Positions 25,123-34,573 of a DNA stretch of 64,000 nucleotides are shown here, one piece after another. Below the pieces are notes generated by a model that saw only the letters and a list, made by a program, of their open reading frames with translations, did no database searches and had not been told where the DNA came from. Location of the stretch: NCBI RefSeq assembly GCF_003627795.1, contig NZ_CP032684.1:3015001-3079000 (forward strand). The letters run 5' to 3'. Position 1 is the stretch's first letter. Each line of letters begins with the position of its first letter. This stretch comes from Rhizobium sp. CCGE531. GTDB taxonomy: Bacteria; Pseudomonadota; Alphaproteobacteria; Rhizobiales; Rhizobiaceae. The translations under genes and the position numbers were made by a program.

Positions 25123-25974
25123 ATGAGCGATCGGGATATGACGATGAAGGGACATCTAAAGCCTTTCAAGGATTTGAAGCCTGAGCACTTCCTCTGGGAC
25201 GTCAGCGAAGACGGCCGCGTCGCCACCATCCGCCTGAACCGCCCGGAACGTAAGAATCCGCTGACATTCGACAGCTATGCCGAACTGCGCGATCTTTTCC
25301 GCGATCTCGTCTATGCCTCCGATATCCGCGCCATCGTGCTGACCGGCGCCGGTGGCAACTTCTCCTCCGGCGGCGATGTCTTCGAGATCATCGAGCCGCT
25401 GACCCGCATGGCGATGCCCGAACTTCTGGCCTTCACCCGCATGACCGGCGATCTCGTCAAGGCGATGCGCAAATGCCCGCAACCGATTATCTCGGCGGTC
25501 GACGGCATCTGCGCCGGCGCCGGCGCCATCCTTGCCATGGCCTCCGATTTGAGGCTTGCGACGCCGGAAGCCAAGACGGCTTTCCTCTTTACCCGTGTCG
25601 GCCTTGCCGGCGCTGATATGGGCGCGTGCGGCATCCTGCCTCGCATCATCGGCCAGGGCCGCGCCGCCGAGCTTCTGTTTACCGGCCGCTCGATGACGGC
25701 AGCGGAAGGACAGGCCTGGGGCTTCTATAACGGCCTGCACGCGAGTGCCGATCTGGAGCAGGAAGCAATCAAGCTAGCCCGCTCGCTCGCCGACGGCCCC
25801 TGGTTTGCCCATGGCATGACCAAGACCATGCTGAACCAAGAATGGGCGATGGGCATCGACGAGATGATCGAATCCGAAGCGCAGGCCCAGGCCGTCTGCA
25901 TGGCAACGCAGGACTTCCGCCGCGCCTTCGAAGCCTTCGCGGCCAAGCGCCGGCCGGAATTCCAGGGGGATTGA
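25123..25974 (+). CDS. Enoyl-CoA hydratase/isomerase family protein
   Basis: 283 residues of the crotonase fold. The oxyanion-hole segments are [15 protein letters not shown] and [20 protein letters not shown], and the substrate loop [18 protein letters not shown] 25123 is chosen after GGGGAGG (25106-25112). It is 5 bp downstream of the SDR gene. It would hydrate a double bond, or open the ring, of the CoA-bound intermediate; crotonases also catalyse ring hydrolysis, so the precise step is open. Confidence 0.88.
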   Translation: MSDRDMTMKGHLKPFKDLKPEHFLWDVSEDGRVATIRLNRPERKNPLTFDSYAELRDLFRDLVYASDIRAIVLTGAGGNFSSGGDVFEIIEPLTRMAMPELLAFTRMTGDLVKAMRKCPQPIISAVDGICAGAGAILAMASDLRLATPEAKTAFLFTRVGLAGADMGACGILPRIIGQGRAAELLFTGRSMTAAEGQAWGFYNGLHASADLEQEAIKLARSLADGPWFAHGMTKTMLNQEWAMGIDEMIESEAQAQAVCMATQDFRRAFEAFAAKRRPEFQGD

Positions 25975-25978
25975 GCTG

Positions 25979-27157
25979 ATGTCCACGGCAAGCAGCCTCG
26001 CCGGCCCGACACGAGATCATCTGGATTGGCCCTTCTTCGAGGAGCGCCATCATCGTTTCGCCGCCAAGGTCGATGCCTTCGCAAAGTCCGGCGTCATAAC
26101 TTCCATCGATCATGCCGATGTCGATGGCGCATGCCGAAAGCTGGTCAAGGCGCTGGGCGAAGCTGGGCTTCTGGCTGCCGCGACCGGTTCCTCCGATAGC
26201 GAACCACTGATCGATTCCCGCATGGTCTGCCTCGCCCGCGAAACGCTGGCCTGGCATGACGGCCTTGCCGATTTCGCCTTTGCCATGCAGGGCCTCGGCA
26301 CCGGCGCCATCGGCCTGTCCGGCTCGCTCGAATTGCGTGTCGCCGTGTTGCCCAAAGTGCGCTCGGGCGATTGGCTGGCCGCCTTCGCGCTCTCGGAAAA
26401 GGATGCCGGCTCCGATGTGGCAGCCATGAGCTGCGCTGCCCGCCTCGACGGCGATCACTATGTCCTCGATGGCGAGAAGACCTGGATTTCCAATGGCGGC
26501 ATTGCCGACGTCTATACCGTCTTCGCGCGCACCGGCGAAGCGCCGGGAACCCGCGGCATCTCGGCCTTCGTCGTCTTTGCCGACGATCCCGGTTTCTCGA
26601 TTGCCGAACGCATCGAGGTGATCGCGCCGCACCCGCTGGCGACGATCCGTTTCGACAATTGCCGCATTCCCGCTTCGCGTCGCCTCGGCGCGCCGGGCGA
26701 AGGCTTCAAGATCGCCATGCGCACGCTCGATATCTTCCGCGCCTCGGTGGCGGCCGCCGGCCTCGGCTTTGCCCGCCGCGCGCTGGATGAATCGCTTGCC
26801 CATGCGCGTGCACGCCCGATGTTCGGCGCTGCCCTTGCCGACCTTCAGTTGACGCAGGCCGCCCTCGGCGATATGGCGACCGGCATCGACGCGGCGGCAT
26901 TGCTCACCTACCGGGCAGCCTGGCGTCGCGACGTGCAGCGCTTGCCGACGACGCGCGAGGCGGCCATGGCCAAGATGACGGCGACGGAAACCGCGCAGAG
27001 CGTCATCGACCGCGCAGTCCAGCTCTTCGGCGGGCGCGGCGTGAAGTCGGGCGAGATAACGGAAAAACTCTATCGGGAGATCCGCGCGCTTCGTATCTAT
27101 GAAGGTGCGACCGAAGTTCAGAAACTCATCGTCGCGCGCGAACTTCTGAAGACCTAG
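25979..27157 (+). CDS. Acyl-CoA dehydrogenase family protein (first)
   Basis: 392 residues. FAD and substrate motifs are [20 protein letters not shown] and [16 protein letters not shown]. The C-terminal block [19 protein letters not shown] carries the catalytic-base region of the family. ATG 25979 follows AGGGGGA. It is 4 bp from the hydratase gene. The stop TAG (27155-27157) abuts a mosaic repeat that separates it from the second acyl-CoA dehydrogenase. Role: alpha-beta desaturation of a pathway acyl-CoA. Confidence 0.9.
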   Translation: MSTASSLAGPTRDHLDWPFFEERHHRFAAKVDAFAKSGVITSIDHADVDGACRKLVKALGEAGLLAAATGSSDSEPLIDSRMVCLARETLAWHDGLADFAFAMQGLGTGAIGLSGSLELRVAVLPKVRSGDWLAAFALSEKDAGSDVAAMSCAARLDGDHYVLDGEKTWISNGGIADVYTVFARTGEAPGTRGISAFVVFADDPGFSIAERIEVIAPHPLATIRFDNCRIPASRRLGAPGEGFKIAMRTLDIFRASVAAAGLGFARRALDESLAHARARPMFGAALADLQLTQAALGDMATGIDAAALLTYRAAWRRDVQRLPTTREAAMAKMTATETAQSVIDRAVQLFGGRGVKSGEITEKLYREIRALRIYEGATEVQKLIVARELLKT

Positions 27158-27254
27158 AGCAATTCCAGGAAAAGTGCGGAGCGGTTTTCCGTCCGGAATT
27201 GCGTGAACAAAGAAATTGAGCGGTTAAGTGCTAACTGGAAACACTGAACCGCTC
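27158..27254. repeat. Rhizobial mosaic repeat, family 1 copy 1 (two palindromes)
   Basis: Starts AGCAATTCCAGGAAAAGTGC and ends the first palindrome with GGAATTGCG (27203). A second palindrome has GAGCGGTT at 27218-27225 and AACCGCTC at 27247-27254. Family members lie at 31245-31290 and 43912-43956. It interrupts an otherwise close-packed operon. Confidence 0.75.
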
Positions 27255-27272
27255 TAATGGGAGATTGAGAGC

Positions 27273-28454
27273 ATGAGCCGCGAGATTTTCGACTGGGCCG
27301 ACCCGTTCAGGCTTACGGAGCAGCTGAGCGACGACGAACGCATGGTGCTGGATACCGCGCATTCCTACGCGCAGGAAAAGCTCGCACCCCGCGTTCTCGA
27401 AGCTTTCCGCCACGAAAAGACCGATCCGGCGATCTTCCGCGAAATGGGCGAGCTCGGCCTGCTCGGCCCGACGATTTCCCCGGAATATGGCGGCGCCGGC
27501 CTCAGCTACGTCGCCTACGGCCTGATCGCACGCGAAGTCGAACGCGTCGATAGCGGCTATCGTTCGATGATGAGCGTGCAATCCTCACTGGTCATGGTGC
27601 CGATCGATACCTTCGGCTCGGAAGCACAGAAGCAGAAGTACCTGCCGAAGCTCGCCACTGGCGAATGGATCGGCTGCTTTGGCCTCACCGAACCGAACCA
27701 CGGCTCCGATCCGGGCTCGATGGTCACCCGCGCAAAGAAGGTCGATGGCGGCTACAGCCTGACCGGCGCCAAGACCTGGATTTCGAATGCGCCGATCGCC
27801 GATGTCTTCGTGGTCTGGGCAAAGACCGAGGACGGCCTCATCCGCGGCTTCGTCCTTGAAAAGGGCTGGAAGGGGCTTTCCGCGCCCGCCATCCACGGCA
27901 AGGTGGGCCTGCGCGCCTCCATCACCGGCGAAGTCGTGATGGACAATGTCTTCGTGCCCGAAGAAAACCTGATGCCGAACGTATCCGGCCTCAAGGGTCC
28001 GTTCACCTGCCTCAATTCGGCGCGCTTCGGTATTGCCTGGGGTGCGCTCGGTGCCGCCGAGGATTGCTATGCGAGGGCACGCCAATATGTGCTCGACCGC
28101 AAGCAGTTCGGTCGTCCCCTTGCCGCCAACCAGCTGATCCAGAAGAAGCTTGCGGACATGGTGACCGAGATCACGCTCGGCCTGCAGGGCTGCCTGCGCC
28201 TCGGCCGCATGAAGGAAGAAGGCCATCCGCCGGTGGAACTGACCTCCATCCTCAAGCGCAACAGCTGCGGCAAGGCGCTGGATATCGCCCGCGCCGCCCG
28301 CGACATGCTGGGCGGCAACGGCATCTCGGACGAATTCGGCATCGCGCGCCATCTCGTCAACCTCGAAGTGGTCAACACCTATGAGGGCACGCACGATATC
28401 CATGCCCTGATCCTCGGCCGCGCCATCACCGGCATCGCCGCCTTTTCGAACTGA
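27273..28454 (+). CDS. Acyl-CoA dehydrogenase, glutaryl-CoA dehydrogenase-like (second)
   Basis: 393 residues. The N-terminal [20 protein letters not shown] is typical of glutaryl-CoA dehydrogenases, as are [16 protein letters not shown] and the catalytic-Glu segment [20 protein letters not shown]. Such enzymes dehydrogenate and decarboxylate glutaryl-CoA to crotonyl-CoA. After ring opening of the dearomatised C7 intermediate, a pimelyl/glutaryl-type dicarboxyl-CoA is expected, so this protein could close the pathway. GGGAG precedes the gene at 27259-27263; ATG 27273. Confidence 0.9.
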   Translation: MSREIFDWADPFRLTEQLSDDERMVLDTAHSYAQEKLAPRVLEAFRHEKTDPAIFREMGELGLLGPTISPEYGGAGLSYVAYGLIAREVERVDSGYRSMMSVQSSLVMVPIDTFGSEAQKQKYLPKLATGEWIGCFGLTEPNHGSDPGSMVTRAKKVDGGYSLTGAKTWISNAPIADVFVVWAKTEDGLIRGFVLEKGWKGLSAPAIHGKVGLRASITGEVVMDNVFVPEENLMPNVSGLKGPFTCLNSARFGIAWGALGAAEDCYARARQYVLDRKQFGRPLAANQLIQKKLADMVTEITLGLQGCLRLGRMKEEGHPPVELTSILKRNSCGKALDIARAARDMLGGNGISDEFGIARHLVNLEVVNTYEGTHDIHALILGRAITGIAAFSN

Positions 28455-28462
28455 GGCCCGCC

Positions 28463-28894
28463 TTGGCATTCAAGACCACCAGACCCCTGCGCTTCGGAGA
28501 TTGCGACCCCTCTGGAATCGCCTATTTCCCCTCCTACCTGAATATCCTCGTCGGGGTGCTGGAAGACTATTTCGCCTCGATCGGCTTTTCCTGGCGAAAA
28601 CTGGTCGACGACCGCCGCCTGGGTGTCCCCACGGTGCGGCTCGACCTGACCTTCGTGAAGCCGGGCCTTCAGGGCGACGACCTCGAATTCGTGCTGGTGG
28701 TGCGCGGCATCGGCCGTTCCTCGCTCGATCTGGAACATCAGATCTCGGCGAACGGCCATGTGCTGTGGACAGCCAGGCATCGCGTCGTCGCCACCTCGCT
28801 CGATACGCATAAATCCATGGCATGGCCGGATGATATCCGCACCGCGCTGACCTCTCATCTGGAGACGACCGATGCACACCATCCTGCAACCTGA
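28463..28894 (+). CDS. Acyl-CoA thioesterase, 4-hydroxybenzoyl-CoA thioesterase family
   Basis: 143 residues, hot-dog fold. The Asp-containing active-site segment is RFGDCDPSGIAYFPSYLNIL, very close to the 4-hydroxybenzoyl-CoA thioesterase signature. The start is TTG 28463, 8 bp after the previous stop, with GAGG (28453-28456) ahead of it. It overlaps the RidA gene by 23 bp. In an aryl-CoA pathway it probably releases stalled CoA esters and recovers CoA. Confidence 0.85.
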   Translation: MAFKTTRPLRFGDCDPSGIAYFPSYLNILVGVLEDYFASIGFSWRKLVDDRRLGVPTVRLDLTFVKPGLQGDDLEFVLVVRGIGRSSLDLEHQISANGHVLWTARHRVVATSLDTHKSMAWPDDIRTALTSHLETTDAHHPAT

Positions 28895-29267
28895 AGGCTG
28901 GGCCAAGCCGATCGGCTATGCCAATGGCATGGCGGCGACCGGCCGCATGGTGTTCGTCGGCGGCCAGGTCGGCTGGAATGCCGCCTGCCAATTCGAAAGC
29001 GACGATTTCGTCGAGCAGGTGCGCCAGACATTGAAGAATGTCGTTGCCATCCTCGCCGAAGGTGGCGCCGAACCGAAGCACATCACCTCGATGACCTGGT
29101 ATTTCACCGACAAACAGGAATATCTCGGCAATCTCAAGGGCCTCGGCCAGGCCTATCGCGAGATCATCGGCCGGCACTTCCCGGCCATGGCCGCCGTGCA
29201 GGTCGTCGCCCTCGTCGAGGATCGCGCCAAGATCGAGATCCAGGCGACCGCCGTCATCCCGGAATAA
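28872..29267 (+). CDS. RidA-family protein (enamine/imine deaminase)
   Basis: 131 residues, RidA/YER057c/UK114 fold, trimeric in known cases. Recognisable segments are TGRMVFVGGQVGWN, LKNVVAILAEGGAEPKHI and the C-terminal FPAMAAVQVVALVEDRAKIE with the conserved valine-alanine-valine-like strand; the Arg105-type substrate residue of canonical RidA is not present in its usual RVAV form, so activity may be altered. It overlaps the thioesterase gene, so it is translated with the pathway. The dearomatised 2-amino-oxocyclohexene-CoA is an enamine, so RidA could release ammonia (inference). Confidence 0.85.
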   Translation: MHTILQPEGWAKPIGYANGMAATGRMVFVGGQVGWNAACQFESDDFVEQVRQTLKNVVAILAEGGAEPKHITSMTWYFTDKQEYLGNLKGLGQAYREIIGRHFPAMAAVQVVALVEDRAKIEIQATAVIPE

Positions 29268-29288
29268 TATCGGAAGGCTGATAAGATC

Positions 29289-31268
29289 ATGTCGGCATTG
29301 CGCTTTTCGGACACCATCTCGGCGGCATTGGCCGAAGGGATCCTCGTCGTCACCATAGATAATGCGCCCGTCAACGCGCTCTCGGCCGATGTCAGGGTCG
29401 GCTTGATGGCCGCGCTCAATCACGCCGAGAAAGATGCCGATGTTGCCAGCGTGGTGCTGACCGGCGCTGGCAACAGCTTCATCGGCGGCGCCGACATCAG
29501 GGAATTCGGCAAGCCACCGGTCGAGCCGCTGCTGCCCGATATCATTGCCCGCATTGAAGCCTTTCCGAAACCTGTTGTCGCGGCGATCAATGGCGTCGCC
29601 CTTGGCGGCGGCCTGGAGGTCGCGCTCGCCTGCCATCGCCGACTTGCCGCACCGGTTGCGAAGCTCGGCCTGCCGGAAGTCAAGCTCGGCATCGTGCCGG
29701 GCGCCGGCGGCACGCAACGCCTGCCGCGCCTGATCGGCATCGCCGCCGCCATCGATATGATCGCCGGTGGCCGCATCGTATCCGCCGCCGAAGCACTCAA
29801 GCTCGGCGTCGTCGATGACATATCCAGCGGCGAACTGATCGCCGAGGCCGGAACCGCCGTCACCCCCCCCATGCGCCGCACGGGATTGCTGGCGATTCCT
29901 TCGGAAGCCTCCGAAACAATCGACAAAGCGGCGGCGGACGCATTACGCAAGGCCCGCGGCCAGCGTGCGCCCGCCGAAGCCGTCCGCCTCGTGCGCCTGG
30001 CGGCAACCGCTCCCCTTTCGGAAGCGCTTGCCGAGGAACGCCGCACCTTCGTCGAACTCCGCGACAGCGATGAGGCTGCCGCCTTGCGCCATGTCTTCTT
30101 CGCCGAACGCGCCGCCGGCAAAATCGAGGGACTGGAGGCAGTCACGCCGCGCCGGATCGAAACCGTCGGCATCGTCGGCACCGGGCTCATGGGATCCGGC
30201 ATTGCCGTCTCGGCGCTCAACGGCGGTTACCGCGTCATCGGCATCGAGCAGAACGCCGAAGCTGCTGACAGGGGGCGCGGACGCATCACCGGTCTGCTCG
30301 ATAAGGCAGTGCAATCAGGTCGTCTCGACGCGGCAGGCCGGGAAGATCGCCTTGGCCGTTTGACCGTCACTGCCGACATGCAGCAACTGGCACAGGCCGA
30401 TATCGTCATCGAAGCCGTCTTCGACGATCTCACCGTCAAGACCGAGCTGTTCCAACGCCTCGATACGATCGTCCGGGACGACGCGATTCTCGCAACCAAT
30501 ACGAGCTATCTCGACCCTGACGTTATCGCCGCCGCAACACAGCGGCCCGAACGGATCGTCGGGCTGCATTTCTTTTCGCCGGCCAACATCATGCGGCTGC
30601 TGGAAGTGGTGAACTGCAAGAAGACGGCGCCTGACGTGCTGGCGACAGCCCTTGCCCTCGCAAAGCGGCTGGGCAAGCTGCCGATCATATCCGGCGTCAC
30701 CGAAGGCTTCATCGGCAACAGCATCTTTTCCGCCTATCGCCGCGAAGCCGAATACATGGTCGAAGATGGCGCGTTACCGCAGGAGATCGATGCCGCATTG
30801 GAGGCCTATGGCTTTCCCATGGGACCGTTTGCCGTCTTCGACATGGCGGGGCTGGAAATCGCCTGGGCGCGCCGCAAGCGGCAGGCCGCAACCCGCGACC
30901 CGGCTGAGCGCTACGTCGTCATAGCCGACCGGCTCTGCGAAGCCGGCCGCTTCGGCCAGAAGACCGGACGTGGCTGGTATGCCTATCCCGACGGCAAACG
31001 GACAGATGATCCCGAGGTAACGGCCATGATCGAAGCCGCACGCGCCGAAAAAGGCATCGCGCCGAAACTCTTCACAGCGGACGAGATCGTCGCCCGGCTG
31101 CTGAAAGCCATGGCAGACGAAGGTGAGCGACTGCTCTCGGAAGGCATCGCTGCGCGCACCAGCGATATCGACCTCGTCATGATCAACGGCTACGGTTTCC
31201 CCGCCAGCAAGGGCGGGCCGATGTTTGCCTCCGGTCGCAGCTGGAGCAATTCCAGGAAAAGTGCATAG
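29289..31268 (+). CDS. Fused enoyl-CoA hydratase / 3-hydroxyacyl-CoA dehydrogenase, C-terminus replaced by a repeat
   Basis: 659 residues, FadJ/PaaZ-style two-part enzyme. Residues 1 to about 195 are a crotonase domain (LTGAGNSFIGGADIREFG; AINGVALGGGLEVALACH). From about 293 an NAD domain starts, VGIVGTGLMGSGIAVSALNG, followed by the 3HCDH domains (HFFSPANIMRLLEVV; GFIGNSIFSAYRREAEYM). The protein ends abruptly after GYGFPASKGGPMFASGRSWS; the last residues are read from a mosaic repeat (31245-31290). Family members go on for tens of residues here, so this copy is 3'-truncated by repeat insertion. The deletion affects the end of the second 3HCDH domain; activity may survive because the core domains are intact. 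Confidence 0.88.
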   Translation: MSALRFSDTISAALAEGILVVTIDNAPVNALSADVRVGLMAALNHAEKDADVASVVLTGAGNSFIGGADIREFGKPPVEPLLPDIIARIEAFPKPVVAAINGVALGGGLEVALACHRRLAAPVAKLGLPEVKLGIVPGAGGTQRLPRLIGIAAAIDMIAGGRIVSAAEALKLGVVDDISSGELIAEAGTAVTPPMRRTGLLAIPSEASETIDKAAADALRKARGQRAPAEAVRLVRLAATAPLSEALAEERRTFVELRDSDEAAALRHVFFAERAAGKIEGLEAVTPRRIETVGIVGTGLMGSGIAVSALNGGYRVIGIEQNAEAADRGRGRITGLLDKAVQSGRLDAAGREDRLGRLTVTADMQQLAQADIVIEAVFDDLTVKTELFQRLDTIVRDDAILATNTSYLDPDVIAAATQRPERIVGLHFFSPANIMRLLEVVNCKKTAPDVLATALALAKRLGKLPIISGVTEGFIGNSIFSAYRREAEYMVEDGALPQEIDAALEAYGFPMGPFAVFDMAGLEIAWARRKRQAATRDPAERYVVIADRLCEAGRFGQKTGRGWYAYPDGKRTDDPEVTAMIEAARAEKGIAPKLFTADEIVARLLKAMADEGERLLSEGIAARTSDIDLVMINGYGFPASKGGPMFASGRSWSNSRKSA

Positions 31269-31290
31269 CGGTTTTCCGTCCGGAATTGCG
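31245..31290. repeat. Rhizobial mosaic repeat, family 1 copy 2, overlapping a gene end
   Basis: AGCAATTCCAGGAAAAGTGC to GGAATTGCG, nearly identical to 27158-27203. Its first 24 bases form the last codons of the fused dehydrogenase gene and provide its stop. A second, less regular palindrome follows to about 31345. Confidence 0.75.
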
Positions 31291-31351
31291 TAAATACAAA
31301 AGGATAGAGCGTTTTCGCGATTCGAAGAAAAGCGGAAAGGCTCTAGGCAGG

Positions 31352-32563
31352 CTACGCCGCCGAAGACAGCAGCGTGAACAGCTCCTGGGGTCGTTTGACG
31401 CCGCGCAGCGCATAGCGGCCGACGGAAACGAGGTCGTTGCTCTGCTGGCCCGACAGCGCCTCGACGAAATTCGACGACATCAGGATGTTGCGATCGGCCG
31501 ACCGGCACATCGAGGCGATACGGCTGACCTCGTTGACGGCCGGACCGATGACGGTGAAATCAAGCCTATCCATGCTGCCGATATTGCCATAGAAGACGTC
31601 GCCGATGTGCAGGCCGAGATAGACCTCCGTCACAGGCCTGCCCTCGATCTGCCGTTGCGAGTTGAGGTCGCGCAGACGCTGGCGCAGCAGCGATTCCGCC
31701 ATCAGCGCGGCGGCGCAAGCATCGGCCGAATTTCTAGCTTTGAAGATCGCCAGCGTCCCGTCGCCGATCAGCTTCAGCACATTGCCGCCCGCCTCATGGA
31801 TCGAGGAGATGACCGCATCGGCATAGGCATTCAGCATCGGAATGATTTCGTCCGGCTCGGCGGTATCCGAAATGCGCGTATAGTTGGCGAGATCGGAAAA
31901 CCAGAGCGCCGCCGAAATCCGCTCGGTCTTGCCTCGCGTGATCTTGCCCTCAAGCACATGCCGGGCCGCATCTTCGCCGAGATAGACCTCGGCAATGGTA
32001 CGGGCGATACGGCTCATGCCGGTGCACTTGATCGCCAGCGCCAGGGCCGGCGTCAGCTTGCGCAGCACGCGCAAATCCTCCTCCGGGAACCCCACTTCGG
32101 CTGCTGTGGCGAAGTTGGAATAGAAGCAATCCATCTCCCCGATCGTGCCGCCCTCTTCGAAGCGGTGCACCATCGCGATATAGTCGGTGTGACCATCGGC
32201 CAGCAGCGTATCGAGCCCGTAGAAATCCGTCGGTTCGCCAAAGCCGATCCGTCGGCGTACTTCGTCGTCGCCGGTCGTCAGCATGTGATAGAAGGCGGAA
32301 CGCTGCCAGTTTTCGGAGGCGATCCCCTGATGCGACGGGCCGTATTCGAACTCACGTTCGATCACCTGATTGCCGTCCCAGCGGAAGGCGCGGCCCTCAT
32401 AGACCGGATGCAGCGTATCCATCAGCGCCATGGCCCGATCAAGGTTCAGGCCATGCTGACGGCACTGCTCGCAGAAGCCCGAGAGGATATCGACTTCCGT
32501 CATCCCCTTGAGGCCGGCCTGCATGAGCCAGCTGGCAATTTCGCCAATGTCCTTCGCGTCCAT
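31352..32563 (-). CDS. Class III adenylate/guanylate cyclase
   Basis: 403 residues. An N-terminal region of unknown fold (about 1-210) precedes a class III cyclase homology domain with ISAALWFSDLANYTRIS (metal Asp) and LKLIGDGTLAIF (second metal Asp), and later VYLGLHIGDVFYGNIGS. It would make cAMP or cGMP in the cytoplasm. ATG 32563 is chosen after GGGAGATATCC. No membrane segment is seen. Rhizobia hold many such cyclases with different sensor modules; no input signal can be named. It converges on the catabolic operon. Confidence 0.88.
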   Translation of the reverse strand: MDAKDIGEIASWLMQAGLKGMTEVDILSGFCEQCRQHGLNLDRAMALMDTLHPVYEGRAFRWDGNQVIEREFEYGPSHQGIASENWQRSAFYHMLTTGDDEVRRRIGFGEPTDFYGLDTLLADGHTDYIAMVHRFEEGGTIGEMDCFYSNFATAAEVGFPEEDLRVLRKLTPALALAIKCTGMSRIARTIAEVYLGEDAARHVLEGKITRGKTERISAALWFSDLANYTRISDTAEPDEIIPMLNAYADAVISSIHEAGGNVLKLIGDGTLAIFKARNSADACAAALMAESLLRQRLRDLNSQRQIEGRPVTEVYLGLHIGDVFYGNIGSMDRLDFTVIGPAVNEVSRIASMCRSADRNILMSSNFVEALSGQQSNDLVSVGRYALRGVKRPQELFTLLSSAA

Positions 32564-32719
32564 GGATATCTCCCGACCTTCTGAAGGATTCGCTTTAGTA
32601 CGAAACGTGTACGCTTGGAATGCCGTACTGCACAAAATAGTTTCGACGAACGTAAGTCATCGCCGCTCCTGTGGCATAGAAGCGGCGATTTGACACGCAG
32701 GAAGGGTGACGGCGAAGCC

Positions 32720-33622
32720 TCAACCTTGGATATGAGGCTTCAGCAAATCCTCCAGCCCGATGCGCCGGAAAAGTTCCGCACGAACCCGGTCGGCAACGCC
32801 ATTGACGATTTCCGCGCCATCCTCGGAAGGGTCTATATGGGTACGGAAGGGGCGCGTGCCAAACGGCATGTCGACGACTTCGACGATCGCGGTCGCGACC
32901 GATGCGGCATCGGCATCCGCCGGTTCCAGCGAGGCAAGTCCCTTCAATGCCTGATCGGGAACGCCGGCATAGGGGCCGTTGTCATATTCGGCGGCACGAG
33001 CCTTGTCGGCTGGCGAACCGGAATGGGCGAAGTGATTGGTGCCCTTCGTAAATGCGCCGGGCACGATGATGGCGGTCTCTATCCCCCAGCGTGTCAGCTC
33101 CGAAGCGTAGGAAACGGCGAGCGAGTCCATGGCTGCCTTGGCTGCGAAATATGGCGAGAGATACGGCGGCGTGCCGCCGCGCGTGCTGGACGAGGAGACC
33201 CAGACGACCAATCCCTTCCCTTCCTTGCGCATATGGGGCAGCACGGCGCGATTGACGCGCTGGGTGCTGAGCACGTTGATATCGTACAACTCGGCGAACT
33301 GCTCAGGCGTAAAGGCTTCGGCCGGACCGAAGGACATGTGGCCGGCATTGTGGATAACGGTATCAATGCGGCCCTGATCGGCGATCACAGCGGCAATGCC
33401 GGCTTCTACGGAAGCATCCGATGCGACATCGAGCTCGACAGTCCGGAGATCGACGCCATTCTCCTTGGCAAATGCCGCCGCTGCTGCAACCTGCGTCGCA
33501 TTGCGCCCCTTGGTTTCGCGGATGCCGGCATAGACCGTGTGGCCTGCCTTGGCGAGAGCGCGTGCCGTCAGAGCGCCGAAGCCGCTTGATGCACCAGTGA
33601 TTACGATGACTTGCTTGCTCAT
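32720..33622 (-). CDS. Short-chain dehydrogenase/reductase (300 residues)
   Basis: The cofactor motif VITGASSGFGALTARALAKA starts at residue 6, NAGH is present, and the catalytic YFAAKAAMD follows VSSSSTRGG. Length suits the classical SDR group with a C-terminal extension. AAAGGAAC precedes the ATG at 33622. It lies 88 bp downstream of another SDR on the same strand, and both may answer to the divergent LysR regulator at 34574. Substrate unknown. Confidence 0.85.
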   Translation of the reverse strand: MSKQVIVITGASSGFGALTARALAKAGHTVYAGIRETKGRNATQVAAAAAFAKENGVDLRTVELDVASDASVEAGIAAVIADQGRIDTVIHNAGHMSFGPAEAFTPEQFAELYDINVLSTQRVNRAVLPHMRKEGKGLVVWVSSSSTRGGTPPYLSPYFAAKAAMDSLAVSYASELTRWGIETAIIVPGAFTKGTNHFAHSGSPADKARAAEYDNGPYAGVPDQALKGLASLEPADADAASVATAIVEVVDMPFGTRPFRTHIDPSEDGAEIVNGVADRVRAELFRRIGLEDLLKPHIQG

Positions 33623-33710
33623 GATCCTGTTCCTTTGCGAAATCGGCTGTTGTTGACGATTGATTGAGGGTGGAGGTCGGCGGCAGGCATCGCGCTGCCG
33701 CCTGATTGGC

Positions 33711-34451
33711 TCAGATCATGCCGCCATTGGCGCGCAGCGTCTGGCCATTGATCCAGCCGCCATCCGGGCCGACGAGAAAGGAAACGGCGGCGGCAATGTC
33801 CCGCGGTGTGCCGAGGCGCTCCAGCGGGTTCATCTTGGCCATGCGGTCGATGAGCTCGTCGCTCTTGCCATTGAGGAAGAGGTCAGTGGCCGTCGGACCG
33901 GGGGCGACCGCATTGACCGTGATCGACCGGCCGCGCAGCTCCTTCGACATGATGCCGGTCATAAGCTCGACCGCTGCCTTGGTGGCGGCATAGACGCCAT
34001 AGGTTTCGAGCTTGAGACCGACGATGCTGGTCGAGAAGTTGACGATCCGGCCGCCGTCACGCAGGCGCTTGCCGGCTTCGCGCAGCGTATTGAACGTGCC
34101 CTTGAGGTTGATGGCGATATGGCGGTCGAAATGCGCGTCGTCGGCATCGGCAATCCTGGCGAGCTGCATGATGCCGGCATTGTTGACGAGGACATCGACA
34201 CCGCCGAAGGCTGCCTCAGCCGCATCGAACATGCGACGCACGGCTTCGACATCGGAGACATCGGCTTTCGCGGTCAGGGCCTTGCCACCCTTTTCCTCGA
34301 TCTTGCGGGCCAGTTCTTCGGCGGCAGCTTCGCTGCCGGAGTAGTTGATGACGACGGTGAAACCATCCTCGGCCAGGCGTTCGGCAATGGCGGCGCCGAT
34401 ACCGCGGGAGGCGCCGGTGACGATCACTACCTTATTGGAATTGCTGCTCAT
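33711..34451 (-). CDS. Short-chain dehydrogenase/reductase (FabG-like)
   Basis: About 246 residues. VVIVTGASRGIGAAIAERL is the cofactor motif; NNAGIMQ, the Ser in NFSTSIVG and YAATKAAVE complete the active site. The C-terminus GPDGGWINGQTLRANGGMI is the common SDR ending. ATG 34451 follows GATGAGGAAA. It is divergent from a LysR gene across about 120 bp, the classic layout for LysR control. Substrate unknown. Confidence 0.87.
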   Translation of the reverse strand: MSSNSNKVVIVTGASRGIGAAIAERLAEDGFTVVINYSGSEAAAEELARKIEEKGGKALTAKADVSDVEAVRRMFDAAEAAFGGVDVLVNNAGIMQLARIADADDAHFDRHIAINLKGTFNTLREAGKRLRDGGRIVNFSTSIVGLKLETYGVYAATKAAVELMTGIMSKELRGRSITVNAVAPGPTATDLFLNGKSDELIDRMAKMNPLERLGTPRDIAAAVSFLVGPDGGWINGQTLRANGGMI

Positions 34452-34573
34452 TTTCCTCATCCTTCGTTGTTTTGCGCTGTAGCGCGTTTCGATGAGGAGA
34501 AGATGCCGCTTTTCATGAAGCGGATAATCAGCCATTAATCGGCATCACTATCCGAAGTAAGCGAACAAACAAT

